Source: Bacteroidota bacterium (lineage in GTDB: Bacteria > Bacteroidota > Bacteroidia > Chitinophagales > Chitinophagaceae). From it: 38,089 nucleotides of DNA. Shown one piece after another: positions 15,540-24,109 of this stretch (its first letter is position 1; every line of letters begins with the position of its first letter). The translations under genes and the position numbers were made by a program. The stretch spans positions 1-38,089 of the forward strand of contig JAGWUV010000035.1 of assembly GCA_028875875.1 (NCBI GenBank). The letters run 5' to 3'. The notes beneath the pieces were generated by a model. The model did no database searches. It was given only the letters and a program-made list of their open reading frames with translations, and was not told the origin of the DNA.

Positions 15540-16694
15540 TTAAGCAAGGAACTGACCATACAAATCGATGATTTGTCCGGCGATTTTCTCTTTCGAATAT
15601 TGATTGGAGGCGGCAGCTGCAATACTTTCTCTGCTATAGTTTTCATATTGATCCATGACCTTATTCAGCGCCTGAACGAGACCGCTGATATCTTCCTTTT
15701 CCACCAAGATTCCATTCGACGAATCAATCGCCTCTGCCATACCACCTGCTTTTGAAGCCACCACCGGTAATCCGCAACATATAGCTTCTACCATCACGCA
15801 AGGAAAATTCTCATTCCGGCTGAACATCACCATAGCATTGCTTTGCTGCATGTAAGCAGCTACTTTCTCATGTGTTACTTCTCCAGCTATTATTATTTTT
15901 TCTTCCAATTTTTTTTCTTGTATCCGTTGCCTCAGTAGGTCAGAAACCGGCCCAACCAAAAGCAGCTCCCAGTCGTTTCTTTGCTGCTTTAAGATGGCAA
16001 AAGCATCAAGTATACCCTCAATATTTTTTTGATGGTTCATAGTAGATACATGTATCCAACGGAAGCAATAATTAGAGAGTGGCTGATAATAAAAGAGTGA
16101 AGTATCTGCAAGATTTCGAATAATTTCAATTTGCTTAATTCCAAACAATATCTTCATATTCGCAGCCATTGCAGCAGAAACATTAGTTACGACTTTTGCA
16201 TCACGGAAGATTTTTTTAGTTTGATTTCTGAAAAAATAACTACGCTTATCGAAATGATCTTTTGCACCTTCATCATACATAGAAGCATGTTCTGATACAA
16301 TGTAAGGAATACCATACCGTTTCCACAATGCACGGGCCAGTATACCCGCTTTCATAGGAAGATGTACATGAATAAGATCCGGCTTGCCATGCTGGATAAA
16401 ATAAGCACTCAATATTTTATTGTAAAAAAGATAATAGCAAATGTTATAACGGATCTTATCCAATACATTGATCTTCAACGGCCGGAAGGAGAAACTATAG
16501 AGCCATTCCCGCAAGCTACCTTCTTCAGCGTAATGCTGCGATGCCTTTGTTTTGATATGAGCGCCTGCCTGCACCACATGCAGCAAATCCAATGGAAACT
16601 GCTCCGCTACTGCTTTTGCGTTGCGCTGGATAAAATCACCATTTGCAGGCTCATATGCATTGGGATACCAACTTGCCAGCCACAGTATCTTCAT
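15540..16694 (-). CDS. GT4 glycosyltransferase
   Basis: This encodes 384 residues of GT-B fold. The N-terminus MKILWLASWYPNAYEPANGD is typical of a GT4 subgroup found in exopolysaccharide loci, followed by HVHLPMKAG and SEHASMYD. The C-terminal domain carries VGPVSDLLRQR and then SRNENFPCVMVEAICCGLPV, the E-x7-E nucleotide-sugar site. It should add a sugar to a lipid-linked glycan at the cytoplasmic face. Its start overlaps the stop of the upstream flippase gene as ATGA, so the two are translationally coupled and probably work on the same product. Specificity unknown. Confidence 0.88.
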   Translation of the reverse strand: MKILWLASWYPNAYEPANGDFIQRNAKAVAEQFPLDLLHVVQAGAHIKTKASQHYAEEGSLREWLYSFSFRPLKINVLDKIRYNICYYLFYNKILSAYFIQHGKPDLIHVHLPMKAGILARALWKRYGIPYIVSEHASMYDEGAKDHFDKRSYFFRNQTKKIFRDAKVVTNVSAAMAANMKILFGIKQIEIIRNLADTSLFYYQPLSNYCFRWIHVSTMNHQKNIEGILDAFAILKQQRNDWELLLVGPVSDLLRQRIQEKKLEEKIIIAGEVTHEKVAAYMQQSNAMVMFSRNENFPCVMVEAICCGLPVVASKAGGMAEAIDSSNGILVEKEDISGLVQALNKVMDQYENYSRESIAAAASNQYSKEKIAGQIIDLYGQFLA

Positions 16695-17968
16695 CTTTTA
16701 AGTTTAGGATACAAAATAAGTGAACCCAGCCATTGCCAGTCGCTCTTCATGAATCTAAAGATCGGCATACCCTTTTCACCTTCTTTCCGCACATGATAAA
16801 GGGAATACAACATATTTACTGCATAACCCACCACACTTACAAAAGCGGCTACATACACGGAATACAAAGGCAACAGCAATACATTCCCCAACAAAACAAT
16901 CACCAACCCTATAGCAGAGCCTTTTACTGTTACTCTTACTTTATTCACTCCACCTAAAACAGCGGAGCATAACGATAAGACAGATAAACATGCTATACCC
17001 GGCAATAAACACAAAAGCAATACACTTACTTTATCATAACCGGCGCCCAATACCCACGCAACAACAACATTACCACAAATGGCAATTGCAATACCTGCCA
17101 ACACAAATAGTTGAAGAAATATCCTGACCAGGCGTGCAAAATTTTCCTGCATCATTTTGAATGAACGGTTACCCGATACTTCAGCAAACACAACTGCAGC
17201 CAGAGTTTGAGGCACAATCAACAGGAACTGGCCAATACGTGAAGCCTGCACATAATTGCCCAGGTCTTGTGCAGAACACTTCGCATATACAAACCAATAA
17301 TCGATCCTGCATTCTAAAAAGAAAATAAGGTTCGCTGCAAATGCGATTATGGAATAAGTAAATAAAGAACGAAGCATTTCTGCAGATACCCACTTGAACG
17401 AAAACAAAGGCACACACCTGAAATTGGCCAATACAAACAATACTATTCCGCCTGCGGCCGTTGCTATGAAAAAAGATAGAACAACAATGCTGTTTGTATC
17501 ATGGGTGAATGCCAACCATACTACTATCAACAACAACACATTGACACCTCCCAACACCCAAAATGGCCTACCAAATTGCTTATGCACCATAAACACGGCA
17601 GCACTAAAATTAGAAAGTAAGGTCCCGCCGACAAACAATAAGGCATAAAAGGGAATAGCGGAAGACCTATGTTCAAAAAAATAGAAAAAAGCAAATGAGC
17701 AGATCGCAGCTATCCCACTCCACAGTAAAGACAGTACTAATAATGCATGTGCCTGAACGGCCCCTCTCTTCCCGTAATACACAAAACTGCTTTCCAAACT
17801 CAACCCCAATAACAAAACCGCCAATGAAAAATTATTGACCGCATAAAAAAATCCACCACTTCCGGCAGCTCCTAAGCCTCTCGAAAATACAATACTCACA
17901 GCCAGTGCAGTACTGTAGTAAAATAATTTGCCCGTGATGCTTTGGCGTATTAACTTTTCAAAAGACAT
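16691..17968 (-). CDS. Wzx-like polysaccharide flippase
   Basis: This encodes 425 residues that are almost wholly hydrophobic, with about 12 predicted membrane segments and short charged loops. This is the pattern of the MATE/MOP polysaccharide exporter family. The N-terminal segment after MSFEKLIRQSITGKLFYYST contains the GLGAAGSGGFFYAVN motif, resembling the Wzx N-terminal region. Such proteins flip undecaprenyl-linked repeat units across the inner membrane. The coupled GT4 gene downstream supports a role in surface glycan export. No Wzy polymerase or chain-length regulator lies in the window. Confidence 0.85.
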   Translation of the reverse strand: MSFEKLIRQSITGKLFYYSTALAVSIVFSRGLGAAGSGGFFYAVNNFSLAVLLLGLSLESSFVYYGKRGAVQAHALLVLSLLWSGIAAICSFAFFYFFEHRSSAIPFYALLFVGGTLLSNFSAAVFMVHKQFGRPFWVLGGVNVLLLIVVWLAFTHDTNSIVVLSFFIATAAGGIVLFVLANFRCVPLFSFKWVSAEMLRSLFTYSIIAFAANLIFFLECRIDYWFVYAKCSAQDLGNYVQASRIGQFLLIVPQTLAAVVFAEVSGNRSFKMMQENFARLVRIFLQLFVLAGIAIAICGNVVVAWVLGAGYDKVSVLLLCLLPGIACLSVLSLCSAVLGGVNKVRVTVKGSAIGLVIVLLGNVLLLPLYSVYVAAFVSVVGYAVNMLYSLYHVRKEGEKGMPIFRFMKSDWQWLGSLILYPKLKR

Positions 17969-18011
17969 ATCCTTTGCTGTATGCCACTAAAGTACAATAT
18001 TGTAATTAGTG

Positions 18012-18019
18012 TATTTTTG
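18012..18019 (+). promoter_or_regulatory. -7 element of the potassium channel gene
   Basis: TATTTTTG fits TAnnTTTG and ends 17 bases before the ATG at 18037, implying a short leader. The upstream flippase gene is divergent, so a promoter is needed in this gap. Confidence 0.4.
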
Positions 18020-18036
18020 AATTTCACTCAACACAC

Positions 18037-19011
18037 ATGAGTTTATTAAAAAGCTTTAACCGAAGGGCAAAAACAGAAAATGAAACCGGGCTAGGTACCA
18101 ATACCTCCATGACGGGCGGCCGTTTTTTTAATGCAGATGGCACACCCAATATTCATGTACAGGGCATGAAGATTTGGGCCAGGCTTAACCTGTATCACAT
18201 GTTCCTTTCCATGCCGAAGTGGAAATTCATTTTTTCGGTCATCCTTTTCTTTATATCCATCAATCTCTTGTTTGCGGGCATTTACCTGTTCATTGGCATT
18301 GACCACCTGAATGGCATGATCGCTCATTCACCTCTTGAAAAATTCGGAGAGGCCTTCTTTTTCAGTGCCCAGACTTTTACCACGGTTGGTTATGGAAGGA
18401 TCAGTCCCATTGGTTTTGCCGCCAGTTTTACTGCTGCTCTTGAAGCATTGGTAGGATTGATGTGCTTTGCTCTTGCGACTGGATTGTTGTATGGCCGTTT
18501 TGCCAAACCAAGGGCCTACATCAAATACAGTAAGAATGCATTGTTTGTTCCTTTCAGAAACGGAGTAGCGCTAATGTTCAGGATGGTTCCTTACACTAAA
18601 AACTTCCTTGTAAATGTTGAAGTGAAAGTTACGCTGGCATTACAGGTGCTGGAGGAAGGCATCAATAAAACAAGATTCTTTAATGTGCCATTAGATATTG
18701 CCAAAGCAAATACACTGGTGGCTAACTGGACGCTCGTTCATATGATCAACGAAGAAAGTCCTTTATTTAATTTATCGAAAGATGATATTGAAAGCGGTAA
18801 AGCAGAGTTATTAGTTTTTGTGCAGGGTTTCGATGAAAGTTTTTCTAATACGGTGATATCGAGAGCATCATATTTATATACCGATTTTGTGTATGGTGCT
18901 AAATTTGCAGCGATGTATAATCCATCAAGCCAAGGTGATAGTACTGTTCTGCATCTTGATAAACTGGATGATTTCGAACCGTCTCCATTACCTGAAAATT
19001 TTAAATTGTGA
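18037..19011 (+). CDS. Inward-rectifier (Kir-type) potassium channel
   Basis: This encodes 324 residues, a complete KirBac-like subunit. A slide-helix region precedes TM1 (about residues 63-88). The pore helix and selectivity filter TTVGYG (115-120) follow, then TM2 (about 133-156). The long C-terminal immunoglobulin-like cytoplasmic domain begins at about RAYIKYSKNALFVPF. Four subunits form a K+ channel in the inner membrane, with gating by the cytoplasmic domain and lipids. The stop overlaps the GTG start of the t6A-synthase gene, so translation of the two is coupled although their roles look unrelated. Confidence 0.93.
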   Translation: MSLLKSFNRRAKTENETGLGTNTSMTGGRFFNADGTPNIHVQGMKIWARLNLYHMFLSMPKWKFIFSVILFFISINLLFAGIYLFIGIDHLNGMIAHSPLEKFGEAFFFSAQTFTTVGYGRISPIGFAASFTAALEALVGLMCFALATGLLYGRFAKPRAYIKYSKNALFVPFRNGVALMFRMVPYTKNFLVNVEVKVTLALQVLEEGINKTRFFNVPLDIAKANTLVANWTLVHMINEESPLFNLSKDDIESGKAELLVFVQGFDESFSNTVISRASYLYTDFVYGAKFAAMYNPSSQGDSTVLHLDKLDDFEPSPLPENFKL

Positions 19012-19970
19012 CAACAACCATCGGTACAGACCTTCAACTGGCAAAACAATTACTGGATCAGGATGAGTTAGTAGCCATCCCAACTGAAACCGTATATGGA
19101 CTTGCCGGCAATGCTTTACGTGATGCTGCCGTTGTTAAAATATTTGAAGCAAAAAATCGGCCTCGTTTTAACCCACTGATTATTCATGTACCTGATGTTG
19201 CCTCAATTCATCAATATGCAGTGATGGATGCGTTAAGCGAAAAACTGGCGAATCACTTCATGCCTGGTCCATTTACACTGTTACTTCCTAAAAAAGAGAT
19301 CGTACCTGATCTTGTTACGGCAGGAAGTGATAAAGTAGCCATTCGTATCCCCAATCACCCACTTACTAAAGCACTGCTACAATCACTGAACTTCCCCCTC
19401 GCAGCTCCCAGTGCCAATCCGTTTGGCTATGTTAGTCCAACTAGTGCAAGACACGTTTACGAAGGGCTAAAAGGAAGGATACCTTATATTTTAGACGGAG
19501 GTGATTGTACAGTAGGCGTAGAATCTACCATTGCAGAAGTGAAAGAAGGAGCGATCATCATGCACAGACATGGAGGGGTTAGCGCAGAAGAAATAGAGCA
19601 GTGTACCGAAATAAAAATAACCAGTGGTATAAAGCACAGCAAGCCACTCACACCCGGCCAGCTTAAAAGCCATTATGCTACTACAACACCACTGTATCGC
19701 GGAGAGGTAATGCAGTTGCTTCGGCAGAACCCGACTAAGAAAACGGCGATCATTGCCTTTCAAAAAACCTATCCGGGCATCGATCCAAAAGATCAATACA
19801 TTTTGTCTCCTTCGGGCAATTTGGAGGAAGCCGCACAACATCTGTTCGCTGTGATGCGAAAGATCGATAAAGAGCAATATGATCTGATTCTCACTGAAAT
19901 ATTCCCTAATGAAGGATTGGGTCGTGCCATCAACGACAGGCTGGAAAGAGCACAGTTCGTACATAAGTAA
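19008..19970 (+). CDS. Threonylcarbamoyl-AMP synthase, Sua5 type
   Basis: This encodes 320 residues starting at GTG 19008, which overlaps the preceding TGA as GTGA. The YrdC domain has VAIPTETVYGLAGNAL, EAKNRPRFNPLIIHV and AIRIPNHPLTKALLQ. It is followed by the Sua5 linker motif TPGQLKSHYATTTPLYRG and the C-terminal Sua5 domain, so this is the long Sua5 form rather than short TsaC. It makes threonylcarbamoyl-AMP from threonine, bicarbonate and ATP for t6A37 of ANN-decoding tRNAs. The neighbouring mtaB acts on the finished t6A, so the order is functionally sensible. Confidence 0.93.
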   Translation: MTTTIGTDLQLAKQLLDQDELVAIPTETVYGLAGNALRDAAVVKIFEAKNRPRFNPLIIHVPDVASIHQYAVMDALSEKLANHFMPGPFTLLLPKKEIVPDLVTAGSDKVAIRIPNHPLTKALLQSLNFPLAAPSANPFGYVSPTSARHVYEGLKGRIPYILDGGDCTVGVESTIAEVKEGAIIMHRHGGVSAEEIEQCTEIKITSGIKHSKPLTPGQLKSHYATTTPLYRGEVMQLLRQNPTKKTAIIAFQKTYPGIDPKDQYILSPSGNLEEAAQHLFAVMRKIDKEQYDLILTEIFPNEGLGRAINDRLERAQFVHK

Positions 19971-20040
19971 TCAACCGGCTGTTGGCGGTCGATTGCTCCA
20001 TCATGTCCAACATTGCTCATATCCATTACCCCTCCCTCCT

Positions 20041-20048
20041 TATCTTTG
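20041..20048 (+). promoter_or_regulatory. -7 element of mtaB
   Basis: TATCTTTG matches TAnnTTTG exactly and ends eight bases before the ATG at 20057. The transcript would therefore be leaderless or nearly so. A TTG at 20013-20015 is slightly too far for a standard -33 element. Confidence 0.5.
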
Positions 20049-20056
20049 CAGCCCTT

Positions 20057-21331
20057 ATGCAAGATCAAAAAACAGTAGCGTTTCACACGTTGGGATGTAA
20101 GCTGAATTTTTCAGAAACCTCTACCCTATCCAGGATACTGGAAAATGAGGGGTTTGCAAAGAAAAATTTCGATGAAGTGGCAGATGTATATGTGATCAAT
20201 ACCTGCTCTGTTACTGACAATGCCGATAAAGAATGCAGGCAAATCGTTCGTCGTATCCAGCGCAAAGCTCCTGAAAGCCTGGTGGTAATTACCGGTTGCT
20301 ATGCACAGTTAAAACCGAAAGAGATCGCTGAGATACCCGGCGTAAATCTCGTATTGGGTGCAGCAGAGAAGTTTAATATCGGCAGGCATATTGCAGAACT
20401 GGCCAAAGGCGATTCTGCTAAGATTTGTAGTTGCGACATTGAGGATGTAAGCGGCTTCAATGCATCCTTCTCTGTTAACGACCGTACCAGAACTTTTTTA
20501 AAAGTGCAGGATGGCTGCGACTATAATTGTTCTTTCTGCACCATTCCTATGGCCCGTGGTAAAAGCAGGAGCGATAGTATTGCCAATGTGCTGCAACATG
20601 CTCATACATTAGCAGCAAGCGGTGTAAAGGAAATTGTGCTTACGGGTGTAAACCTGGGTGATTTTGGGAAAGGACCTGACGGCAATAAAAAACACGAAGA
20701 GAACTTTTTTGATCTCGTGAAAACACTCGACCAGGTAGAAGGTATAGAGCGTTACCGCATCTCTTCCATAGAACCGAACCTGCTCACTAATGAAATCATC
20801 GAATACGTGGCGGAGAGCAAGAAATTCATGCCCCATTTTCATATTCCTTTACAAAGTGGGAGCAATAAGATATTGGGATTGATGCGCCGCCGTTACAAAC
20901 GTGAGTTGTATGCAGAGAGAGTGCAAACGATCAAACAATTGATGCCCCATTGTGCTATTGGTGTAGATGTGATTGTTGGATTCCCCGGCGAAACTGATGC
21001 TGATTTTAAAGAGACTTTCGATTTCCTTCATACACTCGATGTTTCTTACCTGCACGTATTTACCTATTCTGAAAGAGATAATACACTGGCTACGGAGATG
21101 AAAGAGATAGTACCTGTACACGTTCGTAATGAACGTAATAAAATCCTGCGTAACCTTTCTTACATGAAGATGCAATACTTCACGCAACAACATAACGGAC
21201 AAATACGAACCGTTTTGTTTGAAGATCACAACAAAAATGGCATGATGGAAGGTTATTCAGATAACTATATCCGCATACAAACGCCTTACCGCAAAGAGTG
21301 GGCTAACCAGATTATAGAATGGAAGATTTGA
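20057..21331 (+). CDS. mtaB: tRNA t6A37 methylthiotransferase
   Basis: This encodes 424 residues from ATG 20057; an in-frame TTG at 19982 would add 25 unlikely residues. The N-terminal UPF0004 domain begins HTLGCKLNFSETSTL and supplies Cys14, Cys50 and Cys81 for the auxiliary 4Fe-4S cluster. The radical SAM motif is CDYNCSFC (Cys154, Cys158, Cys161). A TRAM-like domain ends the protein. MtaB converts t6A37 to ms2t6A37 in tRNAs reading ANN codons. The TLGCKLN form, rather than MiaB's TYGCQMN, and the Sua5 gene upstream support MtaB over MiaB or RimO. Confidence 0.93.
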   Translation: MQDQKTVAFHTLGCKLNFSETSTLSRILENEGFAKKNFDEVADVYVINTCSVTDNADKECRQIVRRIQRKAPESLVVITGCYAQLKPKEIAEIPGVNLVLGAAEKFNIGRHIAELAKGDSAKICSCDIEDVSGFNASFSVNDRTRTFLKVQDGCDYNCSFCTIPMARGKSRSDSIANVLQHAHTLAASGVKEIVLTGVNLGDFGKGPDGNKKHEENFFDLVKTLDQVEGIERYRISSIEPNLLTNEIIEYVAESKKFMPHFHIPLQSGSNKILGLMRRRYKRELYAERVQTIKQLMPHCAIGVDVIVGFPGETDADFKETFDFLHTLDVSYLHVFTYSERDNTLATEMKEIVPVHVRNERNKILRNLSYMKMQYFTQQHNGQIRTVLFEDHNKNGMMEGYSDNYIRIQTPYRKEWANQIIEWKI

Positions 21332-21487
21332 GAGATAAGCTCTAAAAGAGAAGCGTGATCATTTGATAGTAAAGGCCTTTTATTTGATGAGATTATTTTG
21401 CTATTTGCGGCTCTCCCCAAAAAAGAAGAATAACCTACAGTTCCTAGTTTTGAGTTGATCATAATCTATCAAGATACTTCCAATAAA

Positions 21488-21517
21488 AAGGCCTGCATTG
21501 TATACAATGCAGGCCTT
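21488..21517 (-). terminator. Perfect 30-bp palindrome, terminator of the RRM gene
   Basis: AAGGCCTGCATTGTA (21488-21502) is followed directly by its exact reverse complement. On the minus strand the hairpin is followed by TTTTTATTG, making a strong intrinsic terminator for the RRM gene that ends 36 bases upstream. It could also stop transcripts coming from mtaB. Confidence 0.75.
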
Positions 21518-21552
21518 CATTCTAATTCAGACTATTGTTAATAGACAATCGT

Positions 21553-21846
21553 CTACCAAGAATTTTTCTTCCTACCGTAACTGCTACCCCTGTCAGTTCT
21601 CTCTTCCCTTTCTTTTGCCTGGCTAACATTCATTGTTCTTCCGTACACTTCTTTTTCGTTAAGGTTACTCATGGCACTCCGTGCTTCTTCTACGGCATCC
21701 ATTTCAACAAAACCAAAGCCTCGGCTTCTTCCAGATTCTCTGTCTGTAATTACTTTTGCAGAGTTTACATTTCCGAATTGACTAAATAAATTTCTTAAGT
21801 CATCCTCTGTTGTCTGATAACTCAAATTGCTTACATACATGTTCAT
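21553..21846 (-). CDS. Single-RRM RNA-binding protein
   Basis: This encodes 97 residues: one RNA recognition motif plus a short basic tail. RNP2 is MYVSNL (residues 3-8) and RNP1 is RGFGFVEM (42-49), both with the aromatic residues needed for stacking on RNA. The tail contains KEREERTDRGSSYGRKKNSW, resembling RG-type RNA-binding tails. Such small RRM proteins are abundant in Bacteroidota, where studied members (RbpA/B/C of Bacteroides thetaiotaomicron) bind RNA and affect sRNA-linked regulation. It is divergent from the 22263-22987 pair, across a 416-base gap. Confidence 0.92.
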   Translation of the reverse strand: MNMYVSNLSYQTTEDDLRNLFSQFGNVNSAKVITDRESGRSRGFGFVEMDAVEEARSAMSNLNEKEVYGRTMNVSQAKEREERTDRGSSYGRKKNSW

Positions 21847-22262
21847 AATACATGATTTTTTAATGAATAAATCGTGATTAAAAGGAGTGTCAGCAAAGAG
21901 TAAAGAGGAGAAAAATAATTACTGGAAAAACTGTAAGAATTAATGCAAATCCGGACCTAATTGTTGAAATTTCGTTTCAAGCACAAAGCAAATATATTCT
22001 TTTTTTCCGAGGTAATCACTTTTTATTTAACCGATAGATTAACTAGCGATTCTTCACAATAAAAACCTATCTTTACAAGAATAGCTTATTAGCAATACAA
22101 TTAAAATTCGCTTTTCACTCCTCTTACATCATTCAACAATAAAGTTTCTTTGTAAGATCTCTGCACTAAAGATTGTATTCGTAAGGTTATTATACTAACA
22201 AACCATGCACGGGTAAGCTGCGGCAGCACTGAACGTGTTTTACGTACATCAAAATAAATAAT
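21847..22262. other. Divergent regulatory gap of the RNA-binding cluster
   Basis: No gene is supported in these 416 bases. TATCTTTA at 22068-22075 is a near-match to the plus-strand -7 consensus; it would give the 22263 gene a leader of about 180 bases, in keeping with long cold-shock leaders. Possible leader hairpins are GCTG-CGG-CAGC near 22218 and ACGT-GTTTT-ACGT near 22237. The minus-strand leader of the RRM gene must also lie here. None of this is firm. Confidence 0.35.
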
Positions 22263-22520
22263 ATGACGCCAGACAACATTGAAAAATATGTAGAAGAAAC
22301 CAGCCGGAAAAACAGTATTATAAATGTATCCTTTAAAGAAAGAAATGTGCTCACAGGTATTTTTGTAAGAGGAACAGATTATGATGAATTAAAGAAGAAA
22401 AATTTTTGGCGAATAGTAAGCATAGCCAACCTGGATAACTGGAATGCGACAAAGAATATCAATCTCTCAAAACTATATAATGGCATATCTTTTACTAAGT
22501 TGTCTGATTCAAAAAGTTAA
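22263..22520 (+). CDS. Small conserved-looking protein beside the cold-shock gene
   Basis: This encodes 85 residues, no recognised family. An N-terminal helix (about residues 3-16) precedes a strand-rich part, SIINVSFKERNVLTGIFVRG, which reads like the first strands of an Sm/Hfq-type barrel (a variable strand, a tight turn, then LTGIF). KNFWRIVSIANLDNWN and an ISFTKLSD C-terminus follow. There is no signal peptide or membrane helix. The gene is 20 bases ahead of a cold-shock-domain gene on the same strand, so they are probably co-transcribed. I suggest an RNA-related role from this context only; the Sm-like reading is speculative. Confidence 0.6.
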   Translation: MTPDNIEKYVEETSRKNSIINVSFKERNVLTGIFVRGTDYDELKKKNFWRIVSIANLDNWNATKNINLSKLYNGISFTKLSDSKS

Positions 22521-22540
22521 ACTATAAATTAAATTACCTT

Positions 22541-22987
22541 ATGGCAGAATCCTGGAATAAAAAAGAAAGAGAAAGAAAAAAACAACAGATAAAAAAAGAA
22601 AAAGAGGAGAAAAAGCAAGAACGGAAGAACAATAGTACATCTGGCAACAAGGATGAGATATTGTTTGCTTATGTTGATGAAAACGGGAATCTTACTTCTG
22701 TACCACCTGATCCCCGGAAAAGAATCAAAACTAATGTAGAAGATATTGTACTAGGTGTTCCTAAACAAGATGATACGCTGACTGAAAATGATGTACGGAA
22801 AGGTGTTGTTACTTTTTATAATGATGCCAAAGGATATGGCTTTATTAAAGAAACAACCTCACAGAAAGAATATTTTGTGCATGCCAATAATCTACTACGC
22901 CCCATTAAAGAAAATATCGAAGTATTTTTTGATGCTGAAAGAGGCCCTAAAGGCTTAATTGCCGTAAATGTTACACCTGTAAATTAA
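22541..22987 (+). CDS. Cold-shock-domain protein with basic N-terminal extension
   Basis: This encodes 148 residues. The first 36 are almost all K, E, R, N and Q, probably a charged helix that contacts RNA or the ribosome. A middle segment (about 38-72, FAYVDENGNLTSVPPDPRKR) is shared with other Bacteroidota cold-shock proteins. The cold-shock domain occupies about 87-146: RKGVVTFYNDAKGYGFIKE carries RNP1 and YFVHANNL carries RNP2. Such proteins bind single-stranded RNA and melt secondary structure. It is coupled in position to the 85-residue gene upstream and lies near the RRM gene, giving a small RNA-binding locus. Confidence 0.88.
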   Translation: MAESWNKKERERKKQQIKKEKEEKKQERKNNSTSGNKDEILFAYVDENGNLTSVPPDPRKRIKTNVEDIVLGVPKQDDTLTENDVRKGVVTFYNDAKGYGFIKETTSQKEYFVHANNLLRPIKENIEVFFDAERGPKGLIAVNVTPVN

Positions 22988-23052
22988 CTGGCTGATTTCT
23001 ATCTGCATTGACACATCCGTATCACACGCCACTCTTATTTCGCTAATTAGCG

Positions 23053-24087
23053 TTGGAGGGATTATATGGTGTATGTAGTATTATTTATACTATAATCAGA
23101 TTTTTATTGAACCATCATCTTACGTATAAAACCAAATTAGCATTCGTAAAAGGATATGTATTTTTATTGAATATTACTGCTATCAGTTCATTACAATCAT
23201 TGCCATTTGTTGAAAAAGCTTTCTCCCTTATCATTGTATTGAATATAGCAAATTCTCTTTTGACTGCGCAGCAAAAGGTGATATCGCTTTACCGGGGTGC
23301 AGCTTCTGGCTCTGAACAATGGAGCTGGGATGAAACTGAAAATGACCATAACGTCTGGAATACTGAAGTGGTGTACAATGTATCTAAGCCAACATTAACG
23401 GTATTTACACCTGATGCAGCTACTGCCAATAGCACTGCAATAATAATTTGCCCGGGTGGTGGTTTTTATGGTTTGTCAATCAACAGTGCAGGTTTTGATA
23501 TTGCTAAATGGCCGGTAAAAAAAGGAGTTACCTGTTTCGTATTGAAATACAGGCTGGCACACACTAAAGGTAATGAACCTACCATGGCAGCTGCTGCAAC
23601 ATCAGAAAATGCAGAAGCTCGTGAACAACAACAAAAAGTGATACCACTCGCTATAGCAGATGGCATAGCCGCAATAGCTTATGTTCGTGCCTATGCTTCA
23701 ACATTTGCTGTCAACCCAGATAAAATTGGAATTATCGGTTTTTCTGCAGGTGGTACTGTTGCAGCTTCCTCTGCCTTTCAATATACAAATGAAAATAAAC
23801 CTGATTTTGTAGCACCTATTTACCCAGCAACTTAATGGGCAATGTTGCCGAAGATGCACCACCTATGTTTATCGTAGCTGCTTCTAATGATCGGCTTTCA
23901 CTGCAACGCCATAGCATTGATCTGTTCAACAAGTGGAATTCTACTAAGCATTCCATGGAACTGCATTTGTATGCAGAAGGCGGTCATGGTTTTGCATTCG
24001 GTTACAACACTTAACCAGCGATACATGAATCGACCATTTTGGCGACTGGCTGAATGCAAGAGGATACTTAAAAAAATAAATATATCC
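23053..24087 (+). pseudogene. Decayed exported esterase (acetyl esterase type)
   Basis: The body reads as an alpha/beta hydrolase of the acetyl-esterase/xylan-esterase type: IICPGGGFYGLS is the oxyanion-hole segment and GIIGFSAGGTVA carries the nucleophile Ser. The gene is broken. No ATG precedes the conserved part (only a TTG at 23053 opens the frame, ahead of a signal-like stretch ending LLTAQQ). The first frame stops at 23833-23835, while the homology continues in another frame from about 23835 (MGNVAEDAPPMFIVAASND through GGHGFAFGYN). It then shifts again near 24010, where the end reads IDHFGDWLNARGYLKK after a TGA at the place where Trp is expected. Its tail approaches the convergent thiolase gene. 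Confidence 0.85.
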
Positions 24088-24109
24088 CTGGTTCGTCTGC
24101 TATTCTTCC

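Noticed and set aside
19982-20056. Longer N-terminus for MtaB from TTG 19982
   Set aside because: The extra 25 residues do not fit the family and would include the -7 element; ATG 20057 starts at the conserved domain.
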